From NCBI GenBank assembly GCA_021209875.1, contig JAGYVD010000001.1, positions 5,270,001-5,334,000 on the forward strand: a stretch of 64,000 nucleotides of DNA. The letters are read 5' to 3'. A program made the translations under genes and the position numbers. The notes beneath the pieces were generated by a model. The model saw only the letters and a list, made by a program, of their open reading frames with translations, had not been told where the DNA came from and did no database searches. The DNA comes from Rosellinia necatrix. Taxonomy: Eukaryota; Ascomycota; Sordariomycetes; Xylariales; Xylariaceae. Below are positions 29,744-39,722 of the stretch, piece after piece (position 1 is the stretch's first letter; the number at the start of each line of letters is the position of its first letter).

Positions 29744-31371
29744 TAATCTGGGGCCAACAAAGGATACTTCAAGAGGGGCTACGGTAAATATATGATGATG
29801 GCAAGCTTGACCTGGAAACGGAATATGCCGATGTGTAGATGTGTAGATGGTGTAAGTTGGCCGTCTGTTTTCATACAGTCAGAAGCTAATGCGGGCATAT
29901 AAGGGCTGAAATTGGATAGTAAAGGATCATATAGGCTCTCACATCTTGACTTGAAAGGTATATTTTAAGCTAATGCACGGTTGAGCAAGTCCGTGTAGGC
30001 AATACGGCTGGGCCACTTTGCAAACGAGGTAGCCGAAGAGATACCTTGGATCTAATTAATTCGCCATCGCCATCATCGGGCCCGACGGATCGAGACTAAT
30101 CAGACCTATACACTACTCCCCAGTGAGGAGCAACCTGTTGCTCGGTACTTTGGTCTGTCTGGTTACTACCTACCTAGGGTTAGGTAGGCAGATAGGTAGA
30201 TAGGCAGAAAGGTTGGTCCGGCCATCTGACTGTGAAGATGATCTATCGCTCACCGATATTCTCGCATCGCCGTCACGCTCGGATTTTGGCGTGAAATGTC
30301 CGTGACATAACAGACAGGAAAGTGCCCAGCCGGCCATATATATCTTATTAGTGCGACGATAAGAACACGTCAGACGAGAAGGAGGCCTCGATTTGGCGCA
30401 CGATCATGCCCTCCCCCGGCTGGACTCGCGTGTTCTCGGCCGCCGCGCTGTCACATTTCATTCAGTGTACACCCGAGATCGGCGAGTCCCATTCCCTGGC
30501 TTGGCACTACTGTATACGCATGTTGGGTTAACTACGGGGTAGGTTCGACCCTATGACCAAACGGCAGCTGGTCCTGGAGGCACACTCTCGCTTCACGTAC
30601 TACTTTCGCATCTCGGATAACAGATACGGTGCCCCCCTTCCCCCCCCTTCCCTGGAGCTTCAAGCCACGCTTGTGAGAGGCCGGGCATGTCGCACGCTCG
30701 GGTTTTTCGTATGTCTGTCGTGAGTTCGGCGACTGCGAATTACCTGGCTATACGACGATGTGCAGACGGTCTACATCTAGATAAACCCCATCGAGTCTAG
30801 ACAAAACGCCCAACATAGATCTGGCGCCGAGTCTGGTTCTGATTGGCTGCTGGGCGCCGCATCTCTGCGCTAGCCTAACCAAGAGCGTCGCAACTCGGAG
30901 AAGAGCGAGAAAATACGATCTATACGACACGGGGTACAGGGCGAGCAAGAGCCTCAGGATCCATCTTTCCCCAATGAACCCGTGCGTGTTATTACCTTAT
31001 TACCGAAGCCTCGAGACGGGGACCTGGACGAACCTAATCATCGTTAGTTTGTCAGGTATTACTACTATGTATAATCCACGGAGTTAACCAAGATAAGAGG
31101 AGGATCGGGGACCGGTGATGGCACCTAACTCTGAATCGCAAGGCACGTCTCCAGGGGTTCATCTTTCGCGGTTGATTAGTAGTTCTCCATCAAGAAGGGG
31201 AAAAAAACAAAACAATGTTCATAGGCTAACAATTGAAACGCCACGACTCCTGCCCCTGTTGAGTACATTTCCATCCATTGGCTATAGTTTCATACCCGCC
31301 TCACAGCCTCCATTTACACCAGTTCCTCATGTATCTAACCCAGGTTACATTGATCCTATCGCCCACGTGAA
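29744..31371. other. Intergenic, no supported gene
   Basis: About 1.6 kb. TAGGTA/TAGATAGG runs lie at 30166-30210 and a C-rich tract at 30634-30650. Only short ORFs are present. Confidence 0.55.
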
Positions 31372-34020
31372 TCAGTCATCTTCTATATCATCGTCACTCA
31401 ATACAAGCTTTTGCACTTGCAGCGGAACCGAGGAGCCCCCGCCATGACTGCTGTGTCGTATGGCGGGATTCGTCTTTTTTCGCGGTGACGATTCTTCTGT
31501 AGGGTTATCCGTCGCCCAGGCTTCCCCGCTCCCTCCTTGGGTTTCGTCCAAGTCCACAGCATCCTCGTCGGCAGCTGATCCAATACCCGAGAACGACACC
31601 ACTCTCTCAATCTCTTTTATTCGGACGGCAGGGCTTAATATTTTGCGCCGATGAGCAATCTGGAGCATATATGGCAATCTTTCGAGTAGCATTTCGCGGC
31701 GAGCAGAACTGCCCAGAGATAGCAACGCTGTGGATTGATCTGGTGTCTGTTCTATTTGCTTGGCGGGGCCTGGGTTTTGCCTGGAAGTCTGGTTACCAAG
31801 CTGTGGACTGGTGGCAGTAATATTCGGGCGCCGGAAGGCGGATGAACCGTCCGTCACATCACGGCCGGGGCGGTCGCCCTTTAATAAAACAGAAGACCAG
31901 TGATCTACTAGCCCTTCTAGCTCCTCCTTCTCTCGCCATAGTTTAAGGCTAGTTGGATAGAACATCTTGAACGCATCACCGCCTCGTCTAGATCCGCTTG
32001 GTATCCTCTTGACTGGACAAGGAAGAGAGAAAAGTAAACCGCGCGTGGCCACATGGAACGCAATCTCTTCCTGGCGCAGGACGTGACTACCCGAATCTCG
32101 ACCAAAGAAACCCGAAGCTCCGGCACCGCGCCCGCCGAAGAAAACATCCCAGGAAGGGCACAGGAGGTCACTCTCGGATAGATAGTCGACACAACCCCCC
32201 ATGTAGTCTAAAAAGGACTTTGGATCAGAACGATTCGTTGGATCGCAGGACAAGACGTAGTTTTCGTGGAGGGCTGAAATGAAGGTATGTGTGTCAGTTC
32301 CCGTTTCGTCAATTAGACTCTCGACCGATACTTCGGATCTAGCCGGTCTGGAGCATGAAGCTAGATAACCAGGCATCATTTCCGCCATCCCCTCTGGAGA
32401 TTGAGGGTTCATGGGCCTCTCTTCTCTCTTGTTGTACACCACTTTTCCGATGGCATGAAATATACCCAGGCTTGCTTCCCGCTGTGACACGAGCTGGAGC
32501 GTTTCCATCTCCCCACGTGTCAGGGAGACGGAGTTCTTGGTAGATCGCTTCGGCTTACCGAAATTGACTTGAGCCCCCCAATCGGCCTCTACATCTCCTT
32601 TCAAGCAGAGAAACTGAAGGGAAGAGATAGCGCTTCTGATATCGCCGATCTCGCCTAATTTCTTGAGCACCAATGGCCCTGGAGTACGCCGTCTGCCGGA
32701 TTTTCTAGCTTCTTTCTGGACAATCAGCTCTAAGGCCGCCGAGAGAAGGGTCGGGGCTATCGCGTTAAACTCGATGATGCAGGTCCCCGGATGACGAGTA
32801 ATTTCGGGGCCCAGTAACCGATGGGCGGTAAAGCTATCCGCGGATGCGGACGTAGTGGTCAAAAGAGTTTCGGAAATTATCATTACAATTGGGGTGATGG
32901 GTTCTTTAGAAGCTTGTTTTGCAAACAGGGAAAGGGATGGGGTGTTTGTTGCTAGAAACTGCAAGACCGCTTTTCGGAAAGAAGTCATCGCCATGGACGA
33001 ACGAGCAAATGTATTCGGAAATTCTTCAATGAGCATAATTTTCTGAGTCCCATCGTTGCTTGCATGGCCATCGGAGGCCAAGTCTTCCAGGCCGGTATCC
33101 AACTGAGAGAACTTGCCTCCTCGTCCGACAAACTCTTCAAACTGGGCCGCGGCGGATTGGAACCCTTGAGGACCCCCGAATGATACCGTGGGGTTCCGCC
33201 ACTCGAGGACTTCGCATCGCATTTCCTTCGCAAGAAGATGAAGTGTAGTCGTTTTACCGGTCCCGGCTGCCCCCTTGAGGATAAGCAACCGCTGCCGCAT
33301 TCGGCCAGCCATCACGTCCTCAAGCCAGCGCCTAACATCCGAAACTTTCTTCTTGTGAACGGCGAGCTCCCCCAGGTTCGCAGGACCAAACCTCTCAGAC
33401 CATGGTCTCTGTTCGATGTCTATGTTAGGATCTGGCGGTGGCGCAGACGGCCGCAAAAATTTCTGGCTCGAGGTAGCTGTAGGCGCAGGGCCACCATTTA
33501 CGTATTGGTCCTTGAAGCGTTTTCGGGCGGCTAGGCCGACATGGCTAGCCGTTGCAGCTCTGTGTTCTCCTACCTCTTCGTCGTCGGATATTGGATCGCT
33601 TATTATATCATCTAATACGAGTGGTGGTGGTCGCGTGGCAGCCCGTTCGGCTTGTTTAGAGAACAAGGTTACGAGATCGGCCGTCTTCCCTGTCTGGCCG
33701 CCTTTACCCTTGGCCGACGGCCTGGCCCTACTCTTCTCCGGACTTGAGCTTGCGGACTTCCCCCCATTCCTGGCGCTGAAGTCATTAGGAGAGAGTGATC
33801 GAAGAGGCTTTGAGGAGTTGGAGGGTTGATTGACAGCGAGATGAGATAGTTTTCGGGTTGGGCTCGGCTGGGCGGCGTCAGAAGTAGATCCCTTGCTGGT
33901 TTTTGCGTCGGGCGAGGAAAGTAAGTAGCTGGTCAGAGTATTTGCGACAGGTTTCGGGTCTTCTTCATCATCTGAAGTTCGCACAATGTTCCGTTTTCGA
34001 CGCTTCGCAGGCGGTGCCAT
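31372..34020 (-). CDS. rad17: Checkpoint clamp loader Rad17 (yeast Rad24)
   Basis: Single open frame of 882 residues. A basic nuclear signal (KRRKRN) lies at residues 6-11, followed by about 190 disordered, Ser-rich residues. The Rad17 core starts with PWSERFGPANLGELAVHKKK (about 207-226) and continues with Walker A GAAGTGKTT (250-258) and a Walker B-like MLIEEFPN near 330. Rad17 replaces Rfc1 in the RFC-like complex that loads the 9-1-1 clamp on damaged DNA and so starts ATR/Mec1 checkpoint signalling in the nucleus. The Walker B-region EEFPN is typical of Rad17 rather than the DExx of Rfc subunits. The C-terminal 150 residues are acidic, Ser-rich and probably disordered. No intron is needed. 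Assignment is strong. Confidence 0.92.
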   Translation of the reverse strand: MAPPAKRRKRNIVRTSDDEEDPKPVANTLTSYLLSSPDAKTSKGSTSDAAQPSPTRKLSHLAVNQPSNSSKPLRSLSPNDFSARNGGKSASSSPEKSRARPSAKGKGGQTGKTADLVTLFSKQAERAATRPPPLVLDDIISDPISDDEEVGEHRAATASHVGLAARKRFKDQYVNGGPAPTATSSQKFLRPSAPPPDPNIDIEQRPWSERFGPANLGELAVHKKKVSDVRRWLEDVMAGRMRQRLLILKGAAGTGKTTTLHLLAKEMRCEVLEWRNPTVSFGGPQGFQSAAAQFEEFVGRGGKFSQLDTGLEDLASDGHASNDGTQKIMLIEEFPNTFARSSMAMTSFRKAVLQFLATNTPSLSLFAKQASKEPITPIVMIISETLLTTTSASADSFTAHRLLGPEITRHPGTCIIEFNAIAPTLLSAALELIVQKEARKSGRRRTPGPLVLKKLGEIGDIRSAISSLQFLCLKGDVEADWGAQVNFGKPKRSTKNSVSLTRGEMETLQLVSQREASLGIFHAIGKVVYNKREERPMNPQSPEGMAEMMPGYLASCSRPARSEVSVESLIDETGTDTHTFISALHENYVLSCDPTNRSDPKSFLDYMGGCVDYLSESDLLCPSWDVFFGGRGAGASGFFGRDSGSHVLRQEEIAFHVATRGLLFSLPCPVKRIPSGSRRGGDAFKMFYPTSLKLWREKEELEGLVDHWSSVLLKGDRPGRDVTDGSSAFRRPNITATSPQLGNQTSRQNPGPAKQIEQTPDQSTALLSLGSSARREMLLERLPYMLQIAHRRKILSPAVRIKEIERVVSFSGIGSAADEDAVDLDETQGGSGEAWATDNPTEESSPRKKTNPAIRHSSHGGGSSVPLQVQKLVLSDDDIEDD

Positions 34021-34656
34021 GTTGTCGTTGGAACGGCATCGATAGCTATTGCTGGATCTGGGTTAACCATACAATTGGACAATTGCAGACAATATGCCAA
34101 GGTTAGCCGTCAAAACATTGTTTTCCACACACAACCCAGTAAAGTGTGTTGTCGCGCTGCCACTACCCATGATCGGATGTCCGAGTAACCATGCGAGTAA
34201 ATCGTGAGGCCGATGTGCTCGACGTGGTTACCACTAGAGGGCTGAACAAGGACTTGCCTGGGTAGGTTGGCAGGTAGAGGTAGGGAGGGGATCAGGGATA
34301 TTAGTGCCCAGTCCCGTGCTGTATAGCGCGTCCTCCACTATAACTCCTGCTGATAGTGTGCAATGGACGCGCTATCAGGTGACTATAGTGCTCTTGTGGG
34401 CCAGGTACATGAATAAAGCTGCAGTGTCTTCGATACATTGCGAAGGTCGCTCATTAGTTATACTTTGATGTTACGAGCTGTTTCTTAATTTAATATGTGA
34501 GCTGAGAAGAGCACTTGACCTCTTTCCCCTCAACATCGACATTACAGACCCTCACCTCGCTTTGACGACGACAGCATCAGTCACCCATCGGTCAGATTGC
34601 GGCCATGTCCCCTACCTAATTGGTAAATACGTACTACCTAGAATATCAAACCTGTA
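34021..34656. other. Intergenic upstream of rad17
   Basis: About 640 bp containing the rad17 promoter and the 3' flank of the questin-oxidase-like gene. A TAGGTTGGCAGGTAGAGGTAGG run lies near 34261-34284. I see no gene. Confidence 0.6.
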
Positions 34657-35987
34657 TCATGTCCATCCGTGAAAGTCATCGACGAGCCGGACAGCAGCCG
34701 CTAGATAACGCTCCCGCGCATCTCCCCATGTCCTCGCTGCTTCTTTCATCGCACGGACGGCTAAATGGTATTAGCTTAGGTTTTATTTGGTAAAAGGGGA
34801 GAATCTGACCTTTGACGAAGTGGGCGTCCGTCGAATAAGCCCCGTTCAGCGCCTTATCTTCCACATAATCCCACTGCTTCCCCGCCAAGTCGCCCGGGTT
34901 GATGTAATCCGGGTCAATTTTAGGACACTTGAGAATGGTATAAACCGCAATCGCTAGTAGCCACCACTGTCGTACTAGACCGATATGAAATTTTGTTGGG
35001 ATGACGGGGAGAAGGATCCGCACGGCGTGGCTTGATGTGAGAAGATGGACGATGAAGAAATTGTACGAATGTGCCCCCGGAGGGACTGTGGCTACAAGAA
35101 GGGATACTGCGGCCTCCTGAGATGCTTGGAACTGTGTCTTCGGGTCGTCTAAGGACCAAGCATTCCAGTACTCCATAACTAGGTCTTCATGGTCCTCGAA
35201 AAGGGGGCCGAGGTTGCCGAATCCCGGTTCTTTGAAGAGCCTGCCAACCCGCTCGTCGTTGGCCATTTTTGTGAGCAATTCTAGTGGGCTTGACGACTTG
35301 AATGGCGCCGGCCTTGTGTACGACAGGTCGTCTGTGTATTTATGGAGAAAGTTGTACTGTGTTGCAGCCAACCCTAATGCCTCGATACCAATCTCCTTGT
35401 TGTCCATCTCATAGGCATAACCAAGGTGAATTAGGGGATGGGAGACTACGGGCGTTAGTAGAAATAGAGAATCTGCAAGCCCGGAGGAAAGACATACGAC
35501 CACCAATGAGGCAGCTCACTAATGGTTCATTGCCGCCAAACATATACTCCTCTACCACCTTCTTCCAGTCGTAGTTGTGTTTCAGTGCCATGGCATCTTC
35601 GAAGAAATCGACGAATGCACGTTGATATCTTCTGTCCCCCAAGAACCCTCGCCAGTCATCCTGGGTAACCTCGGCGGGGGACGGTGTCCACGGCTCCAGC
35701 TCTTTGGCCTCCACATCGTAGATCTTGTGCATCTGTTGGTCTGATGCACCGAGAAGATATGCCGAGCACAATATGTGCGGCATATGATTATCAAACTGCA
35801 GGTTATGATAGAGGAGGGAGTGGTTCACGTGGTTTGCTCTGAGAAGATGCTTCAAGGTTCTTGGGCGCTTCTCTGGCGCCGTTTCCACATTGTGAACCTC
35901 GACAGGTGGGAGGTCGATACGGCGAGGCTCGTCTTTGGCCGCGACGAGGCGGTTAACCACCGGTACATAGGACAGAATCGAGGCCAT
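34657..35987 (-). CDS. Questin-oxidase-like protein (PF14027/DUF4243 family)
   Basis: Three exons on the minus strand, 35987-35498, 35445-34810 and 34760-34657, with introns of 52 bp (donor GTATGT, branch TACTAAC) and 49 bp (donor GTCAGA), give 409 residues. Exon 1 carries NHVNHSLLYHNLQFDNHMPH and YDWKKVVEEYMFGGNEPLV. Exon 2 opens with SHPLIHLGYAYEM and contains a hydrophobic HSYNFFIVHLLTSSHAVR stretch. The last exon reads VRAMKEAARTWGDARERYL. These blocks and the length match the family of GedK, a Baeyer-Villiger-type questin oxidase of geodin synthesis, and AflY-like proteins. Several conserved His could be catalytic. No polyketide genes flank it, so a secondary-metabolite role is not supported here and most family members are uncharacterised. 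It shares a 334-bp divergent promoter with the UBE3D-like gene. Confidence 0.85.
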
Positions 35988-36321
35988 GGTAAACGCCGTT
36001 CATACCTGTATCGTTGGGGTGGTTTGCCGCTGGGAAGAACTATTGTGACGTAATTTGTAGTGGAAACCATATTATTTAACTATCTATGATGATATGTGAT
36101 TATTCGGTCTAGGCATCCTATACAAGCATAACTACCTATAAGGCTCAGCTCTGCCGCAACGTCCAAACGTCATTGATGAATGCGTAAACCGATATATCGT
36201 CTAATAGAGTCTAACATAAGCTAGGTACCTACATAGGTACTTAGCTAGATACCTAGGATGGGGATTGGGGTTGTATTTATTGGGGAGACAGTCGCTAGTC
36301 TAACTTCCCCAATCATTCAAC
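35988..36321. promoter_or_regulatory. 334-bp divergent promoter (questin-oxidase-like / UBE3D-like)
   Basis: A short gap between two start codons, so both genes probably share it. It contains a cluster of AGGTACCTA, TAGGTACTTA and TACCTAGG motifs at 36226-36257, directly upstream of the plus-strand gene. Confidence 0.6.
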
Positions 36322-37920
36322 ATGCCACCTTCTCGACGCGTCCTTGTCTATGCAGAGCTTCTGTCCAACATACGGCAGGTGTCTGTCGGATGCACTCTGC
36401 CAACTCCAGCATCGGAACATACGCAAGTGGCCATCACCGCCGATGGCTGGGCTTTGACTGTCACCCACGATGGATCCAGCCAGACCATTCGGCTGCCTGA
36501 GAGGGTAGCCCCATTTTCGCGATTGCCCATTAAAAGCGCGGCGGGTACCAGTTTGTCATGGAGGCTACCACTCGCTGCGCCATTGTCCGGACGCGCTCTC
36601 CCGGCACCCGAGGAGTCGGTCCCCTGGTCTGCCATCGACCTTGAGACGGGCTCGGCCATAGTGTGCAGGACCTGCAGGTCGACCGTCGTTGAGCCGGGCA
36701 CCCTCGTAGTATGGAAGGATTTGCCGAGCGAGAACTGGGCCGAGATGATGGAGTTCTGGCATTGTCATAAACCGGACAACCACCGCAAACATGGTAACGA
36801 CGACGAGCATCTAGCCAACCGAGGGTACGGGTCGAACTCTCGGATAGAAGCCCAGGCTGGAGTAGGTTTTGTCGATTTGACATCATTCCTCGTAGCAGCC
36901 CCGGATTTGGTTACATCTTTGGTAAGTCACTTCCTTATCCTGGCAACGTTGGGCCAATGTTGCAACAACACCCTTTCTGGGTATATAGAAGGCGGCCAGA
37001 ACCGGCACATTTGCTTTTCAGTGGACTGGCCACCGATACTCATACCCTAGATGAAACAATCTCGCTTCCAACCATGGTGGCTGGTCTGTTGGACCCTAGG
37101 TCCATGACTCTGGGACTAACACCGGTTCGCTCGGGGGGCACCTCTGTCTTTCATGTATGGTTTCTTGGATGTGGAAGCCTTCTGATTATGCAGAGGTACA
37201 TGTATATATATTTTGAATTAACTAAATGCCAATACCTACAAGTTCCGATTGCTACCCACTATGCCCCCAGATGTACACAACCACTGATACAACGAGTTGT
37301 AGATTTCCGCTTCAGAGAGCACTGGTGGAGTAGGTGGTGAAATCAAGGCAACAGCTACCACCTTGCACTGCACCTCTTGTAAAACACAATTGGGCGTGCA
37401 AAACGCCCAGGCCTCGTCGGTCTCGATATTCAAATGGCAAGTCATTGTCCAGCAGCGGAACCGGAATATCTCGAAACCATCCCCGAACGTAGCCCAGTGC
37501 GTCAGCGCCATGCTTTTAGCAACCATGGCTCGCTCCGGATGCTCCAAGTCCATTATGCTTCCAATGAAAGTTCGACCAGGGCTTTCTGTGGCTGGATCGA
37601 AGACTGAAAACCAAGGCCAGGTGCAAGGATTACTAAATATTTGGCTGTTTAACGCCAACATCACATTTTCGTCAACCGAGGCGTGCACATCACCTACCAA
37701 TGCTGTGAAGGTGCTCTACCGGACGATCAATCAGGAGGAAGCGGATAAAATGCAAGAGTCTATAACATCAGATGTTCAGGACGTTTCATTACCTGCTGAA
37801 GGAATTACAGCAATAATCGGGCTCCTAAGCAGGAGTAACGGTTTCATTCCCGAGAGTGATCGTAAGTTCAAAGAATGGACAGTTGGTCTGCTCGAGAAGT
37901 GGGACAGCAAAGGTGGCTAA
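36322..37920 (+). CDS. UBE3D-like protein (E2-binding, HECT_2 family, PF09814)
   Basis: Exon 1 (36322-36921, 200 codons) begins LVYAELLSNIRQVSVGC and contains CRTC, then LPSENWAEMMEFWHCHKPDNH, the hallmark of this family. It ends near VGFVDLTSFLV at a GTAAGT donor. The C-terminal exon, read here from 37303 to 37920, holds HCTSCKTQLG, then FKWQVIVQQRN, NAVKVLYR and a conserved EWTVGLLEKW end. Joined, they give about 405 residues, close to the usual length. The 381-bp gap between them may be one long intron or may hide a small exon; the sequence does not decide it. Human UBE3D binds E2 enzymes such as UBE2C and acts in ubiquitin transfer. The two CxxC pairs are probable metal ligands. Family is confident; the middle of the model is uncertain. 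Confidence 0.82.
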
Positions 37921-38349
37921 AAGCCTTGTGGCTGTGAGGCCTTCCCACTGTATGGTAATTTATGTATGCGGGGACACTACCTCTATTTACTTCGAGTTTT
38001 TTAAATACCTAAGTCTTATATAGAACACGAAAGGTTGGGATCACAATAGAAAACCCCGTTAGTATGGAGATGGAAGACCAATCCCGCCTACATATATCTA
38101 TATCTTAGGTTCGCCTGAGTGGGTGTATTAAGGTGATGAGCGGAATATACCGCCGCGATCAAAATCGCCCTGGTCGTTGCTGTACATAACCCATGATAAT
38201 GGCAATCGTCCGAGCTAGAACGGGCAAGACTGGTGCGCGTAACATTGAATGTTTCTCTTGACTAATGCACAGGGTGTTCTATAGACACAGTTTGGGAAAC
38301 AAAAGAAAATCTTGGCCGCGTAGGAGGAAGTATCTTAATTATTCGGAAT
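37921..38349. other. Intergenic, convergent 3' ends
   Basis: About 430 bp between the UBE3D-like and atp4 stop codons, with no ORF or repeat of note. Confidence 0.6.
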
Positions 38350-39307
38350 CTATTGAGCCTTGGACGAAACGATCCCTGTATTACAATTAGTATCAACAAA
38401 CTCCCAAGTTTAGGATGGCTCTGGGACACTCACTCTCCACATCAGCGATGCTCTGTTGAAGTATCTGCTGAAGGGCCTTGGGGTTTTCGAGCTCCTTCTT
38501 TACCTTGGCGATAACGCTCTCGGCTAATTCCCTCTGTTGACGCTGCTTAACCTGGCCCTCGTATCGCACCCACGAATCCAAAACGGACTTGGCCTCAGCA
38601 GCCAATGCGGTGGTCTGCTCAAGCTCGTACGCCTTGGCCTCGAGCTGTGCGGTTTCCTATGCGAATCCAGTCAGCACGCTACCCCGTACTCAACCAGACC
38701 CTCTCCACGCCACGCAATTACCTTGGAAACCTCGAAAAGGGCCTTAGTCACATCGATGACGCCACCCATTTGCTGGACATTCTCAATCCGGTTCTTGACG
38801 GCCTGGGTATGGTCGGCACGAGCGGCATTGAGGATACCCTTGATCTTGTCGTTCTGGGCCTGCGCCCACTCCTTGTACATGGGACCACCAAACTTGATCA
38901 GAGCACCCCACACGCTGAGCAGGCAGAAGGCAACGACGGTTTCTTCGTTGACGACATAGTACTCGGTGCTGATAGCGTAGATAGAGAGACCGGCGGCGGA
39001 GGACAGGATGGCGGTTTTGGAGATCAGCGAGTTGCCCGGTAGCGAATCGACGAGAGACTGGGCCTTGGCCTTGGGCTCTTGAGCGGGCACATTCGAGGAG
39101 GGACGCGAGGCCGTCAACGACGGGGTGACGGCGGGGAGGATGGTACGGGGGCTGACGGCCGGGCGGAGGCGGGCGGCGCCTGGGGAGAGGAAACGGCCAA
39201 GGTCAGCGAAGGCACCGAAGCCGGGAGATGGTCAATTGGATCGGAACAAGCAGAGGCGGCGTGAATCCCAACTTACCGAAGGCGCGCGTAGCCAGGCGGG
39301 AGGCCAT
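38350..39307 (-). CDS. atp4: Mitochondrial F1Fo ATP synthase subunit 4 (subunit b)
   Basis: Four exons on the minus strand, 39307-39277, 39179-38722, 38656-38434 and 38375-38350, with introns of 97, 65 and 58 bp, give 245 residues, the normal size. The short first exon (MASRLATRAFG) starts an Arg-rich mitochondrial targeting sequence. Exon 2 contains AQSLVDSLPGNSLISKTAIL and two membrane segments (LSSAAGLSIYAIS, VVAFCLLSVWGALI). Exon 3 is the long helical stator stalk with AKVKKELENPKALQQ and QSIADVE. The tiny last exon completes RIVSSKAQ. Subunit 4 links Fo to the F1 head in the peripheral stalk of the inner membrane. The stop found by reading on from exon 3 is not the real end; splicing restores the conserved tail. 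Divergent from noc4. Confidence 0.93.
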
Positions 39308-39469
39308 TGTGGGCTGAGCGATGGGGGGGGGAGGCGGCGACGGGGTCGGGGATGGAAGTTAATTTGCTTGCCGAGAGCAGTACGCAGTCTGCATGTGCAT
39401 GGGGGAGCTTTCTCGGACACTGAAATGAGGTTTTATTCGGCTTCAACTTAGCTTCAATCGGCGTCTGTA

Positions 39470-39474
39470 ATTGG
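39470..39474 (-). promoter_or_regulatory. CCAAT box facing atp4
   Basis: GCCAATTAC on the minus strand, about 163 bp upstream of the atp4 start. The Hap2/3/5 complex binds CCAAT in many respiratory gene promoters. The site is seen; binding is inferred. Confidence 0.4.
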
Positions 39475-39483
39475 CTGGCAGGG

Positions 39484-39489
39484 CACGTG
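39484..39489. promoter_or_regulatory. CACGTG E-box, Cbf1-like context
   Basis: On the minus strand the site reads ATCACGTGCC, matching the RTCACGTG preference of Cbf1-type bHLH factors. It lies 10 bp from the CCAAT box. Use is inferred. Confidence 0.4.
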
Positions 39490-39618
39490 ATTAGTGGACC
39501 CAACGGTGCAAAACCCCCTGCGAGAGGGTCTCTCTAGCTACAACTAGTGGTAGTTCCATCATTCGCTAGCCAGCCTTGCCACCAATGCCCCTCGAGGCTA
39601 CGATTTTCGGGGTTTTTT

Positions 39619-39642
39619 CTCTCTCTCTCTCTCTCTCTCTCT
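39619..39642. repeat. (CT)12 dinucleotide repeat upstream of noc4
   Basis: Twelve CT units after a T-run, 80 bp before the noc4 start. Pyrimidine tracts are common near fungal transcription start sites. Confidence 0.85.
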
Positions 39643-39722
39643 AATGCGCCGTCTTGTTTTGTTTTGCTACAACAAAATCCCCCTCAACGCGGTCGCAATT
39701 ATTAGGGGAACCGGCAATCAAA

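Larger units (their letters stand above)
39308..39722. promoter_or_regulatory. 415-bp divergent promoter (atp4 / noc4)
   Basis: The gap between the atp4 and noc4 start codons holds a CACGTG E-box at 39484, a CCAAT box on the minus strand at 39470 and a (CT)12 tract at 39619. Core promoters for a respiratory gene and a ribosome-biogenesis gene must lie here. Confidence 0.6.

Noticed and set aside
30541..30570. GTAGGTTCGACCCTATG, another possible tRNA T arm
   Set aside because: The stem has a mismatch and a wobble, and no cloverleaf can be drawn from the upstream 60 bases.
36957..37340. 127-codon plus-strand ORF as a separate gene within the UBE3D-like locus
   Set aside because: It lies largely in the probable intron and has no domain; the flanking exons clearly belong to one protein.
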